NCBI RefSeq assembly: GCF_041320595.1
Contig: NZ_CP166625.1
Location: forward strand, 1,499,501-1,563,500
Reading direction: 5' to 3'
DNA length: 64,000 bases
From: Pleomorphomonas sp. PLEO
Lineage (GTDB): Bacteria > Pseudomonadota > Alphaproteobacteria > Rhizobiales > Pleomorphomonadaceae
The stretch's first letter is position 1; each line of letters begins with the position of its first letter. Shown piece after piece: positions 55,904 through 63,197 of this stretch. A program made the position numbers and the translations under genes. Under the pieces are notes generated by a model that worked only from the letters and a program-made list of their open reading frames with translations, did not search any database and was not told the origin of the DNA.

Positions 55904-56290
55904 GGCGCGTGTTCCTCACTGTACTTTGTTGTTTAAAGAGAATTATTTAAGAATCCCTTCTCAATCGGATGTGTGCAATTGCTGGTGTAAATTCACAGGT
56001 CTGATCATCGATCAAACTTGCCGAAAACTTTAGACAATATCTGGCCTTAGCCAGCCAGCCCGGCGCGAATGTCCGACCGCTGCGCCTGGCAGGGCCGGCT
56101 TTCCTGCGGATCGGGACCGATCCATCGAATGAGAGGGGGCGGCCTTCCGGCGTTCGGAACTCCAGATCACAGGGCGAGAAGGCTCCGGTGGAATGCACCT
56201 TTTAGGTGTAGGTGGGGCGTCTGGACTGTCCGCGCGCTGCCCGGCCTCGGCAACTGCCGAATATGTCCGGCGTGCGAATACCTTAACCGC
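55904..56290. other. intergenic interval without a gene
   Basis: The first 130 bp are AT-rich and probably contain the GST promoter. A short palindrome CACCT-TTT-AGGTG is found at about 56196-56208. No open frame is supported. Confidence 0.4.
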
Positions 56291-56292
56291 TG

Positions 56293-56486
56293 AGAGCCTG
56301 ACCCGAAACTCTACTGGGCCGGGCATCCTGGGCATCCGCTTGGCCCGAAAAGTCTGCAACTTTTCGGGCGGATGCCTGAGCTTCGATTTCTGCGCTTCCG
56401 ATGCTCACGGGCCTTAAGCCCGCTCCGCTTCGGTTCTCGAAACCATCGCCATCTGCCTCAGCCCAGCGAATTTCGAGTCAGGCTCT
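56293..56486 (+). repeat. structured repeat E, copy 1
   Basis: A branched palindromic element. The outer stem pairs 56293-56319 with 56461-56486 (AGAGCCTGAC with GTCAGGCTCT, CGAAA with TTTCG, TGGGC with GCCCA). Hairpin 1 pairs 56331-56338 with 56369-56376 and CCCGAAAAGT with ACTTTTCGGG. Hairpin 2 is nested: TTCGA/TCGAA, CCGA/TCGG and CGGGC/GCCCG. Copy 2 is at 56855-57093 and a partial inverted copy at 61066-61140. Confidence 0.8.
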
Positions 56487-56567
56487 GAAAGGTGAGTGGC
56501 GCCGTTTGCCTTGCCCTCGCTCCTTGCCGGCTTTAATGCTGGGGCATGTCAACAAGGAGGTAAGTCC

Positions 56568-56852
56568 ATGTCGTTCCTGAAAAAGCTGTTCGGCCTCGGT
56601 GATAGCGCGCCGGCGGCGGAAAAGCCGGCCGAGACACAGGACTACAAGGGCTTCAAGATCGCCGCGACGCCGTTCAAGGCTGATGGACAGTGGCAGCTGT
56701 GCGGTGTGGTAAGCCTGGAAGAGAACGGCGTCACGCGCGAGCATCGCTTCATTCGTGCCGACAAGTTCTCCGACGCCGACCAGGCCAAGGACGTGGCCTT
56801 CGAAAAAGGCCGGCTGATCGTCGATCAGTTGGGCAAGTCCATCTTCGACTGA
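56568..56852 (+). CDS. HlyU family protein
   Basis: A 94-residue acidic protein of the HlyU family (PF10115). The body shows DYKGFKIAATPFKADGQWQL, GVVSLEENGVTREHRFIRAD and FEKGRLIVDQLG, close to the whole-family consensus. In Vibrio an unrelated protein of the same name activates haemolysin expression; the role of this family is unclear. An AAGGAGG site precedes the ATG at 56568. The gene is flanked on both sides by copies of structured repeat E in the same orientation. Confidence 0.88.
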   Translation: MSFLKKLFGLGDSAPAAEKPAETQDYKGFKIAATPFKADGQWQLCGVVSLEENGVTREHRFIRADKFSDADQAKDVAFEKGRLIVDQLGKSIFD

Positions 56853-56854
56853 GA

Positions 56855-57093
56855 GACTGCCTGGGAATTCTACTCCGGTGGCCGTCGGGCATCCGCCGAT
56901 CAGGTTGATTCAGCCTGATCGATAAGCGGCTGCCCCAGCTAAAAACTCTGGAGCATTCGACGGCCAGAAACTGGCCGGCGAATGCTACGGGCTCGACTTT
57001 CTGCGCTTCCGGTGCTCACGGACTTTAGTGTCCGCTCTGCTCCGGTTCTCGAAAGCCGTGCCAGCCGCTCCTGGATACGAATTCCGAGCAGTC
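56855..57093 (+). repeat. structured repeat E, copy 2
   Basis: It begins 3 bp after the HlyU stop codon. The outer stem pairs GACTGC (56855-56860) with GCAGTC (57088-57093) and GGAATTC with GAATTCC. A hairpin at 56887-56935 (GGGCA/TGCCC, CCGC/GCGG, CGATCAGG/CCTGATCG) and one at 56953-56985 (GCATTCG/CGAATGC) are followed by hairpin 2 with CCGG/CCGG and CGGAC/GTCCG. Relative to copy 1, both stems show paired changes that keep base pairing. Confidence 0.8.
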
Positions 57094-57094
57094 C

Positions 57095-57769
57095 CTAGCC
57101 TTTGCTCTTCGGAGGCTCGACCGCTTCCGCCTTCATGCGGAGGCGATGGCGCTGCGCCTTGACGCGGTTGCCGCAGGAATCCATGGCGCACCAGCGCCGT
57201 TTCTGCGACCGGCTAGTGTCGAGGAAGACACCGCCGCAGGGATCGGCTTCGCACATGCGTAGCGTGCCAGCGTGCGGCAGGGCCAGGAAGGCGCCGATGG
57301 CCAGCGCGGCCCGCGCGAGCGGCAGGGCCATTTCGGCGCCGCTCAGCGCATCCGTCGGCAAGCCGGCGATCGCCAGCCCCGGGCTGCCGAGCGCCTTGGT
57401 CACCATCCGGCGCAAGGCTTCGAGCGGCTGATCGAGCGGCGCGCTCGGCAGTTCCGTGCGCGTTGCCTCGGCGAGATAGATCTTCCAGATGTCCCGGAGA
57501 CGGATGGCGGCCGAGAACACGTCGGCCGCCCGCAGCGGCATGTCGCCTTCCGCTGCCTTCAGGCGGTCGTGCTCGTCTTGAGACAGCAGCCGGGCGACAA
57601 CGGCCCACCCGAGCAGCGCCGGATATCCGGTGAGGAAGTCGATCTCGCGGCCGTCGCGCCAGTGGCGGGTGTTGGCAAAATCCAGCGCGGCGTCGTCCCC
57701 CAGCATCCTGAGTCGCCCCAGCTCGGAGAAATAGGCCGGTACCTCGTCCATTGATCGTCGTTGCTGCAT
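57095..57769 (-). CDS. CGNR zinc finger domain protein (ABATE domain)
   Basis: A 224-residue protein of the group with an N-terminal ABATE domain (ALDFANTRHWRDGREIDFL, then the helical part) and a C-terminal CGNR zinc finger (LRMCEADPCGGVFLD, SQKRRWCAMDSCGNRVKAQR), which is the usual DNA-binding module. Such proteins are predicted stress-linked transcription regulators. The start at 57769 is preceded by AGAGG and the operator-like palindrome 57773-57792; Met7 at 57751 is an alternative. It is divergent from the DUF2066 gene. Confidence 0.88.
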   Translation of the reverse strand: MQQRRSMDEVPAYFSELGRLRMLGDDAALDFANTRHWRDGREIDFLTGYPALLGWAVVARLLSQDEHDRLKAAEGDMPLRAADVFSAAIRLRDIWKIYLAEATRTELPSAPLDQPLEALRRMVTKALGSPGLAIAGLPTDALSGAEMALPLARAALAIGAFLALPHAGTLRMCEADPCGGVFLDTSRSQKRRWCAMDSCGNRVKAQRHRLRMKAEAVEPPKSKG

Positions 57770-57772
57770 TGT

Positions 57773-57792
57773 GTAACCTCTTATGGGGTTAC
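57773..57792. promoter_or_regulatory. palindrome near the CGNR gene start, candidate operator
   Basis: GTAACC-N8-GGTTAC, just upstream of the CGNR-protein start codon and between two divergent genes. It may be the protein's own binding site; this is inferred only from position and symmetry. Confidence 0.45.
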
Positions 57793-57847
57793 TTAATACC
57801 CCAGCCGTGTTTTTGCACTGCATAGGCCGACCATAACGAGGGGAACC

Positions 57848-58660
57848 ATGCGACGCATTCATTTCCCGCCAATGGCTCTGGCGCTTTGGGGTGTGGTTGC
57901 CAGCCCCGCCGCCGCCTTCGAGCCGAGCGATATCTATACCTCCCAGGTGGTGGTGAGCGGCCAGGGCGACGCCAACCGCCTGACCGGTTTCGGCATCTGC
58001 CTCGAACGGGTACTGACGCGCGTCACCGGCGATGTCGAGCTTGCCGGCAAGCCGGACGCCAAGGCGGCGATGGCCAGGGCGGCGGATTATGTGGCCGCCT
58101 ATTCCTACCGCGACCGGCTGGAAGGGCGGCCCGTTCACGACGAACAGGGCACCTACGACCGGCCGCACAATCTCACCTGCCGCTTCAAGACGGCGCCGCT
58201 CGACAAGCTGATCGGCGACCTCGGCGGCCATCCCTGGCTGATGCGCCGGCCGGTGATCGCCGTGTTCCTGGATGTCGAGAAGCCGGCTGCCCGCTACACG
58301 GTGGCGGCCAACAACCAGCGCGATCTCGCCATGCGCCAATCGTTCGGCAACGCGTCCAACCTGATCGCCCTCGACGCGGTGTTCCCGCCGGAGACGGCGG
58401 CGCTCAACCTCGGCGCGACCGATCTCGATCCGGCCTCGCCTGAGCTGAAGGTGGCGGCCGAGGCGGCGGGCGGCGATCTGCCGCTGGTCGGCCGGCTCAT
58501 CTGGAGCGATGCCGATCACGGCTGGATCGCGAACTGGGCGCTGGAACAGGGCGGGGCGGTGCACCGCTGGTCGGTGCGCGGCGTCAGCTTCGACGATGCC
58601 TTCCGGACGGCGCTGTGGGGCGCGGCGCGGCTTCTATCGGAGAGCGGCGAGGCGCAATGA
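57848..58660 (+). CDS. DUF2066 family exported protein
   Basis: A 270-residue protein with a signal peptide (PPMALALWGVVASPAAAF). The start of the mature chain (IYTSQVVVSGQGDANRLTGF, then GICLERVLTRVTGD) is typical of DUF2066, whose members are thought to reside in the periplasm. The remaining motifs, such as PVIAVFLDVEKPAARYTV, look like a cleft domain but no active site is evident. The function is unknown. It stands divergent from the CGNR gene and is followed by the thioesterase 89 bp downstream. Confidence 0.7.
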   Translation: MRRIHFPPMALALWGVVASPAAAFEPSDIYTSQVVVSGQGDANRLTGFGICLERVLTRVTGDVELAGKPDAKAAMARAADYVAAYSYRDRLEGRPVHDEQGTYDRPHNLTCRFKTAPLDKLIGDLGGHPWLMRRPVIAVFLDVEKPAARYTVAANNQRDLAMRQSFGNASNLIALDAVFPPETAALNLGATDLDPASPELKVAAEAAGGDLPLVGRLIWSDADHGWIANWALEQGGAVHRWSVRGVSFDDAFRTALWGAARLLSESGEAQ

Positions 58661-58749
58661 GCCGGCGTGAGCGCTGGTTGCATAGCACAGGCGCTTTGGC
58701 TTAAGACCTTGGCACTTGCCAACTGTCACAGGTCGGGATCCACCGCATC

Positions 58750-59139
58750 ATGTCGGAAGAGCCGCACGGCGAACTCACCATCCGCACCATCGCCATGCCG
58801 GCCGACACCAACGCCAACGGCGATATTTTCGGTGGCTGGCTGATGAGCCAGATGGATTCGGCCGGCGGCATGGCGGCGGTGCAGCGCTGCGGCGGCCGGG
58901 TGGTGACGGTGGCCGTCAACGCCATGGTGTTCCACCGGCCGGTGAAGGTGGGCGACATCCTCTGCGCCTACACCGATATCGTCCGCGTCGGCCGCACCTC
59001 CATGCACATCCGCATCGAGGCCTGGGTGCGCCGCTTCGTCACAGGCCAGCACGAGAAGGTGACCGAGGGCGAATTCACCTATGTGGCGATCGACGAAAGC
59101 GGTCGCCCCCGACCGGTCGATCCGGTGAAGGTTGAATAG
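58750..59139 (+). CDS. acyl-CoA thioesterase, YciA-like
   Basis: A 129-residue hotdog-fold thioesterase. Sequence features are MPADTNANGDIFGGWLMSQM with the conserved Asn/Asp-Gly-His-like catalytic region (Asp in NGDIFGGWLM), then VDAMVFHRPVKVGD-like AVNAMVFHRPVKVGDIL and TEGEFTYVAID. YciA-type enzymes hydrolyse a broad range of acyl-CoAs in the cytoplasm. The length is normal. Confidence 0.93.
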   Translation: MSEEPHGELTIRTIAMPADTNANGDIFGGWLMSQMDSAGGMAAVQRCGGRVVTVAVNAMVFHRPVKVGDILCAYTDIVRVGRTSMHIRIEAWVRRFVTGQHEKVTEGEFTYVAIDESGRPRPVDPVKVE

Positions 59140-59233
59140 GGCGGCTTATATTTGTTCCGCCATGCCCTGACGCCATCATTGGATTCACGCTCGGATTGTC
59201 CGTCGTGAATGAATGCGTCGTTGTCACTGCACT

Positions 59234-59845
59234 CTAAATTCGCTTCGGTCCCTTTAGCGCTGGAAGTATAAGATCGATAACTTCGCCTAAAGCGGCCAGC
59301 TGCTCATGAGCTTCGCCTCCAGTCGCGACCAGATTGGGGTGGTGAAAGCGAAACGTCGCATTGAGGACGGCTGTGGCTGTCGCGGTTGGTTCGCCAACAC
59401 CGGGCAATGTCTGGTCCGCCAGTCCATCGGCAAGGATCTTCGCGAGTTGCGCTGTCAACTGCGCTGAATGGTCGTCCAGGACATCAGGCGATTCCTCCAC
59501 GACCTTGACCGCGGCGGCCAGCATCTCAACGTCTTCGGCGACCTTGCGCTGTTTGATGACGGCAAGCTCGGTCAACCATTCTCTGAAACGGGCGTCCGCC
59601 GGACCGTTCTTTGTCGCGATTGCGTCGGTCTGATCAGCGACGCGATGAAGCCAGCGCTGAATGACCTCGCTCCGCAGCGCCGACTTGCTCGGAACATGCC
59701 GATAGACGTTGCCGTGGCTCATATTCAGAACACGCGCGACGTCCACGACGGTGAGCTTTTCAAGCCCGTGCCGTCGTAGTAACGCCTCGGCGGTGTCGAG
59801 GATGCGGGCGCGCATCTCGACAGCATTCAAGCTGGTCTGTTCCAT
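59234..59845 (-). CDS. TetR family transcriptional regulator
   Basis: A 203-residue regulator. The N-terminal helix-turn-helix is ILDTAEALLRRHGLEKLTVV followed by DVARVLNMSHGNVYRHVPSK. The C-terminal domain (about 85-203) is the ligand pocket. It lies 45 bp downstream of the aldo/keto reductase gene on the same strand and is probably co-transcribed, so it likely represses its own operon at the palindrome 60884-60935. A GTG at 59848 is an alternative start. Confidence 0.92.
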   Translation of the reverse strand: MEQTSLNAVEMRARILDTAEALLRRHGLEKLTVVDVARVLNMSHGNVYRHVPSKSALRSEVIQRWLHRVADQTDAIATKNGPADARFREWLTELAVIKQRKVAEDVEMLAAAVKVVEESPDVLDDHSAQLTAQLAKILADGLADQTLPGVGEPTATATAVLNATFRFHHPNLVATGGEAHEQLAALGEVIDLILPALKGPKRI

Positions 59846-59890
59846 CACTCTGCTATGACGCAGACGACCGCATGGTGTCGAGTGCTGTCA

Positions 59891-60847
59891 TCAGTGCGCC
59901 ATGAAGCGATCGCCCTGAACCGCGTCTTCAGGAACAGCTTTCTCAATCGCCGCCAAGGCCGCCGGTGAAAGGCGCAAAGGCGCTCGCACGGCTTCCATCA
60001 GCCGTTCGACCGTGCGTGCGCCGACCAGCGGGATGATATCCGGTCCCTGACTTGCGACCCATCCGATCGCTGCCTGGGCCGCCGTGATCCCTTCGCCCTC
60101 GGCCACTGTTGCAAGCGCATTGGCAAGCCTCTGGTTGTGCGACAGGTTCTCGTCCTTGAAGCGCGGATAATAGGTCTTGCGGAGATCGCCTTCGCCGCTT
60201 CCCTTGCTGCCCGTCAGCAAACCTCGGCCTAGGACACCGTAGGCGGTAATCCCGATACCAAGCGCGCGGCAAAGCGGCAGGACCTCTTGTTCCATATCGC
60301 GGGACATAACGCTGTATTCGAATTGCAGCGCGGTGATCGGATGCGTGTCATGCGCGCGGCGGATGGTGTCGACATCGGCGTTGGTGATGCCCACGTGTCG
60401 GACATAACCTTGCTGGACCAGCTCTCCGATCGCCCCGATCGTGTCTTCGATCGGCACAGCAGGGTCCAAGCCAGTCTGATAGAGATCGACGTAGTCGGTT
60501 CCCAGGCGCTTGAGGGAGTAGGCTAAAGAGGTTTTCACCGCTACGGGTCGAGCGTCCATGCCGATGAACGCGCCATCCGGACCGCGTTGCGGGCCGAATT
60601 TGACCTGAACGAACGCCTTATCGCGCTGGCCGCGCAGCCCTTCGGCCAGCAGCATCTCGTTGTGGCCCATGCCGTAGAAGTCGCCGGTATCAAACAAGGT
60701 GATGCCCGATTCGAGCGCCGCGGCGATCGTGGCGAGCGATGCCTTGCGATCGGCGTGCCCGTAGAACTCGGACATACCCATGCAGCCGAGCCCCAGCGCC
60801 GAGACGGCGGGGCCGTCCTTTCCGAGCGAACGTGTTTCAATAGCCAT
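59891..60847 (-). CDS. aldo/keto reductase without the usual catalytic histidine
   Basis: A 318-residue (beta/alpha)8 NADPH-dependent reductase. N-terminal VSALGLGCMGMSEFYG, the catalytic Asp and Tyr in LFDTGDFYGMGHNE and the Lys in AFVQVKFG are present. In place of the usual QHRxD strand the sequence reads DLYQTGLDPAVPIED, so the third tetrad residue (His) is missing; a subgroup of relatives shares this. The cofactor segment is ITAYGVLGRGLLTG and PLVGARTVERL. The ATG at 60847 has AGGAG 6 bp upstream. It heads an operon with a TetR gene. Confidence 0.93.
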   Translation of the reverse strand: MAIETRSLGKDGPAVSALGLGCMGMSEFYGHADRKASLATIAAALESGITLFDTGDFYGMGHNEMLLAEGLRGQRDKAFVQVKFGPQRGPDGAFIGMDARPVAVKTSLAYSLKRLGTDYVDLYQTGLDPAVPIEDTIGAIGELVQQGYVRHVGITNADVDTIRRAHDTHPITALQFEYSVMSRDMEQEVLPLCRALGIGITAYGVLGRGLLTGSKGSGEGDLRKTYYPRFKDENLSHNQRLANALATVAEGEGITAAQAAIGWVASQGPDIIPLVGARTVERLMEAVRAPLRLSPAALAAIEKAVPEDAVQGDRFMAH

Positions 60848-60883
60848 TGCCAACTCCTGATGGACTGAACCACCCTAACATAG

Positions 60884-60935
60884 TCATCCGCTGACGAATG
60901 ACAATATCATGATTTTGTCATTCGTCAGCGGATGA
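60884..60935. promoter_or_regulatory. large perfect palindrome, likely TetR operator pair
   Basis: Two perfect 21-bp arms (60884-60904 and 60915-60935) around a 10-bp centre. Each arm is itself an imperfect palindrome of TCATCCGCTGACGAATGA type. On the minus strand the end of one arm gives TTGTCA as a -35 box, followed after 16 bp by TATGTT as a -10. This promoter would drive the reductase-TetR operon. Confidence 0.8.
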
Positions 60936-61022
60936 TTTGATATTTGAGCCGTTTGCCCACTCTGAGTGGTGAGGCGCTTTTAGGATCGCGTGAGTGGTCC
61001 CGAGACGGCGTAGCTTGGGTCG

Positions 61023-61140
61023 CTAGAGCGCGGCGTGATCTGATTGAATGAGATCGGCTCACTGAGCCTGGCCTGAAACTCGCCGGTGGCTAAGCAGATG
61101 GCGATGGAGTCGAGAGCCGGAGTGGAGCGATCTTGAGGTC
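61023..61140 (-). repeat. element D copy 2 joined to a partial, inverted copy of repeat E
   Basis: 61023-61067 is a diverged copy of the palindrome at 43847-43889 (CTAGAGCG, GATCTGATTGAAT). It is followed by about 75 bp that, on the minus strand, match the end of repeat E copy 1 (CTCCACTCCGGCTCTCGA and CATCGCCATCTGC). The junction shows that these intergenic modules combine. Confidence 0.65.
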
Positions 61141-61190
61141 TTGTTTAGGCTGCATCATCCTTGTGTTATAAATATCTGTGCCGATGACGC

Positions 61191-61232
61191 AAAAAAGAAC
61201 CGCTGAGAGAGGATAATAGCCTCTCGTCAGCG
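61191..61232 (-). terminator. Rho-independent terminator of the SIMPL-domain gene
   Basis: On the minus strand, a stem of 12 bp with one bulge (CGCTGA/TCAGCG and GAGAGG/CCTCTC, 61201-61232) is followed by GTTC and six T residues. It lies about 90 bp after the stop codon at 61321. Confidence 0.85.
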
Positions 61233-61250
61233 GCATGAGCTTTTGAGTAT

Positions 61251-61313
61251 TACATTTGAGCTGACGCGTTATGTCCGCCGGGACTCAAATGCCAAATTTT
61301 CTCCACCAGTGGA
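61251..61313. repeat. dispersed element B, copy 2
   Basis: Matches 26689-26750: TACATTTGAG, GCGTTATGTC, GGGACTCAAATGCCAAATT and a closing CTCCACCAGTGGAG palindrome. It lies between the terminator and the 3' end of the SIMPL gene. Confidence 0.75.
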
Positions 61314-61320
61314 GCGGAAT

Positions 61321-62049
61321 TTACTTCGCGGTCGGCTCGATTTCCCAGGTGACGTTGACCGTGGCGCGGATCTCCTGCTCACCGGCGGCCAGCGGGACGC
61401 TGTCGCTCTGCGGCGCCGCCTTGGCCATCATCATCGGCATCGGCGGACGATCCTGGGTGCCCTCGGAGACGGAGAGGATGCGCTTCAGCGTGAAGCCGGC
61501 GGTCTGGGCATAAAGCGCGGCGCGGGTTTCCACCGCCTTCAGGGCAGCGACGCGCGCTTCGTCCATCAGGGTATCCTGGTTGTCGACGGTGAAGCCGACG
61601 CCGCGCACGTCGTTGGCGCCGACGCGGATCACCTTGTCGAGCAGGCCTCCCGCCTTGGCGATGTCGCGCAGCTTGACGGTGACGGCGTTGGACACGCGGT
61701 AGCCGGTGATCTTCGGCGATTCCTGGGTGCCATCGGACTTCTGCGGCGGATAGACGATCACCGGATCGATGGTGAAGCCGGAGGTGGCGATATCCTTGTC
61801 GGCGACGCCGGCTTCCTTCAGGGCGGCCAGCATCTTGTTCATCGCCGCGTTGTTGGCGGTGAGCGCCGCGTCGGCGGTGTCGGCTTCCTGAACCGCGCCG
61901 AGCGAGACGATGGCCGTATCGGGGGCGGCGCTAACGATGCCATCGGCCGACAGTGTCAGCGTGGAGGGGGCGGGCTCGGCGGCGAAGGCGGCGGCGGGCA
62001 GCAGTATCAAGCCGGCGGCAACAAGAAGCGGGCGGGCAATGGCGATCAT
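61321..62049 (-). CDS. SIMPL domain (DUF541) periplasmic protein
   Basis: A 242-residue exported protein with a signal peptide (PLLVAAGLILLPAAAFA) and a SIMPL/DUF541 domain: TLTLSADGIVSAAPDTAIVS, DKDIATSGFTIDPVIVYPPQ, GYRVSNAVTVKLRDIAK. The family occurs in bacteria and animals, including oxidative-stress protein YggE, but its biochemistry is unclear. A terminator lies downstream and tandem hairpins upstream at 62073-62116. Confidence 0.9.
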   Translation of the reverse strand: MIAIARPLLVAAGLILLPAAAFAAEPAPSTLTLSADGIVSAAPDTAIVSLGAVQEADTADAALTANNAAMNKMLAALKEAGVADKDIATSGFTIDPVIVYPPQKSDGTQESPKITGYRVSNAVTVKLRDIAKAGGLLDKVIRVGANDVRGVGFTVDNQDTLMDEARVAALKAVETRAALYAQTAGFTLKRILSVSEGTQDRPPMPMMMAKAAPQSDSVPLAAGEQEIRATVNVTWEIEPTAK

Positions 62050-62072
62050 CGTCGGTCTCCGTCGGTGTCTTT

Positions 62073-62116
62073 CGGGGCCAAGCCCCGAGGGCGGTTTCTT
62101 CCGGGGCGAAGCCCCG
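62073..62116. repeat. tandem small hairpins before the SIMPL gene
   Basis: Two almost equal palindromes, CGGGGCCAAGCCCCG at 62073-62087 and CGGGGCGAAGCCCCG at 62102-62116, 14 bp apart and within 70 bp upstream of the SIMPL start codon, so within the likely mRNA leader. Confidence 0.7.
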
Positions 62117-62322
62117 AGAGATTTCGGCGCCGACCATCGCCCGACATTGGGGCGGTTTCGTGGGGCGTACCGGCAGCCGAAAGTCTGAGACCGGTCGGGG
62201 CGTGCGGCGCCGCGGCGTCGGCAAGCCTGCTTATCGGCCGTCGATCAGACGGAGGATTTCCGGCTGGGCGATGGGGTGGCCCCGCTCGATGTGCAGCGGG
62301 GAGCTGCTTTTCGATTTTGTTG

Positions 62323-63102
62323 TCATCGCAGCCCTGGTATCGCAAATCCGCCGTCGACCAGAATGCTCTGTCCGGTGACGAAAGCGGCTTGATCGGAAGC
62401 GAGCCACAGCGCGGCTTCGGCAATGTCGTCCGGCCGCCCCAGCCGCTTCAGGGCGGCATGGTTGGCGAGCGCCTGCCGGAACGCCTCCGGCACGCCCGAT
62501 CCGTTGAACATCTCGGTTTCGATGACGCCCGGCGCAATGTTGTTGACGCGGATGCCATTGCCGCCCACTTCCAGCGCCAGCGCACGCATCATGGCATCGA
62601 CCCCCGCCTTGCTGGCCGCATAAGCGGTCGTTCCGGCGCTGGAGGCGCGAGCTACGAAGGACGATGTATTGATGATGGAACCACGAGTGGAAGAGGCCAA
62701 CATCGCCCTGACTTCCGCGCGCGCCATCAACCATACGCCGCGCAGATTGGTGCCGATCACCGCGTCGAACTCTGAAGACTGCATCTCCGCCAGCGGCGCC
62801 ATGGATCCCAGCATACCGGCATTGTTGAAGGCGATATCGAGCCTGCCCAAGGTGGCGATGGCCTCATCAACCGCCGCTTCGACCGCGCTCTCATCGGAGA
62901 CATCCACCGCAATTGATATCGCTTTGCCGCCGGCCCGCCGGATCTCTTCCGCCACACCGTCCAGTTTGGCGGCGGTGCGGCCTATCAGTGCCAGCGCGGC
63001 TCCCTCGCTGGCGAACTTGAGGGCCGTTGCTTTACCGATGCCGCTGCCAGCACCGGTTATCAGCGCGACTTTTCCACTTAGCCGTCCGTGACCTTGCGTC
63101 AT
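62323..63102 (-). CDS. short-chain dehydrogenase/reductase
   Basis: A 259-residue classical SDR. The cofactor loop is ALITGAGSGIGKATALKF, the structural motif is FNNAGMLG (NNAG), and the active site is INTSSF (Ser) and AYAASKAG (Tyr-x-x-x-Lys). The C-terminal region GQSILVDGGFAIPG is typical. The start at 63102 follows GGATGGGACC; a frame from 63231 adds a leader not conserved. It is divergent from the LysR gene at 63198, which probably controls it. Confidence 0.93.
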   Translation of the reverse strand: MTQGHGRLSGKVALITGAGSGIGKATALKFASEGAALALIGRTAAKLDGVAEEIRRAGGKAISIAVDVSDESAVEAAVDEAIATLGRLDIAFNNAGMLGSMAPLAEMQSSEFDAVIGTNLRGVWLMARAEVRAMLASSTRGSIINTSSFVARASSAGTTAYAASKAGVDAMMRALALEVGGNGIRVNNIAPGVIETEMFNGSGVPEAFRQALANHAALKRLGRPDDIAEAALWLASDQAAFVTGQSILVDGGFAIPGLR

Positions 63103-63197
63103 GGTCCCATCCTTTCTGCTGCCAACAGGTAGATCATTGATCGCGCGGCATATACAATGCGCCGATATCTCAGCTGTCTGATGAACAGGGTGCATCA

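Noticed and set aside
56191-56209. CACCT-TTT-AGGTG hairpin as a terminator
   Set aside because: The stem is only 5 bp, it has no T run after it and lies upstream of rather than after any gene.
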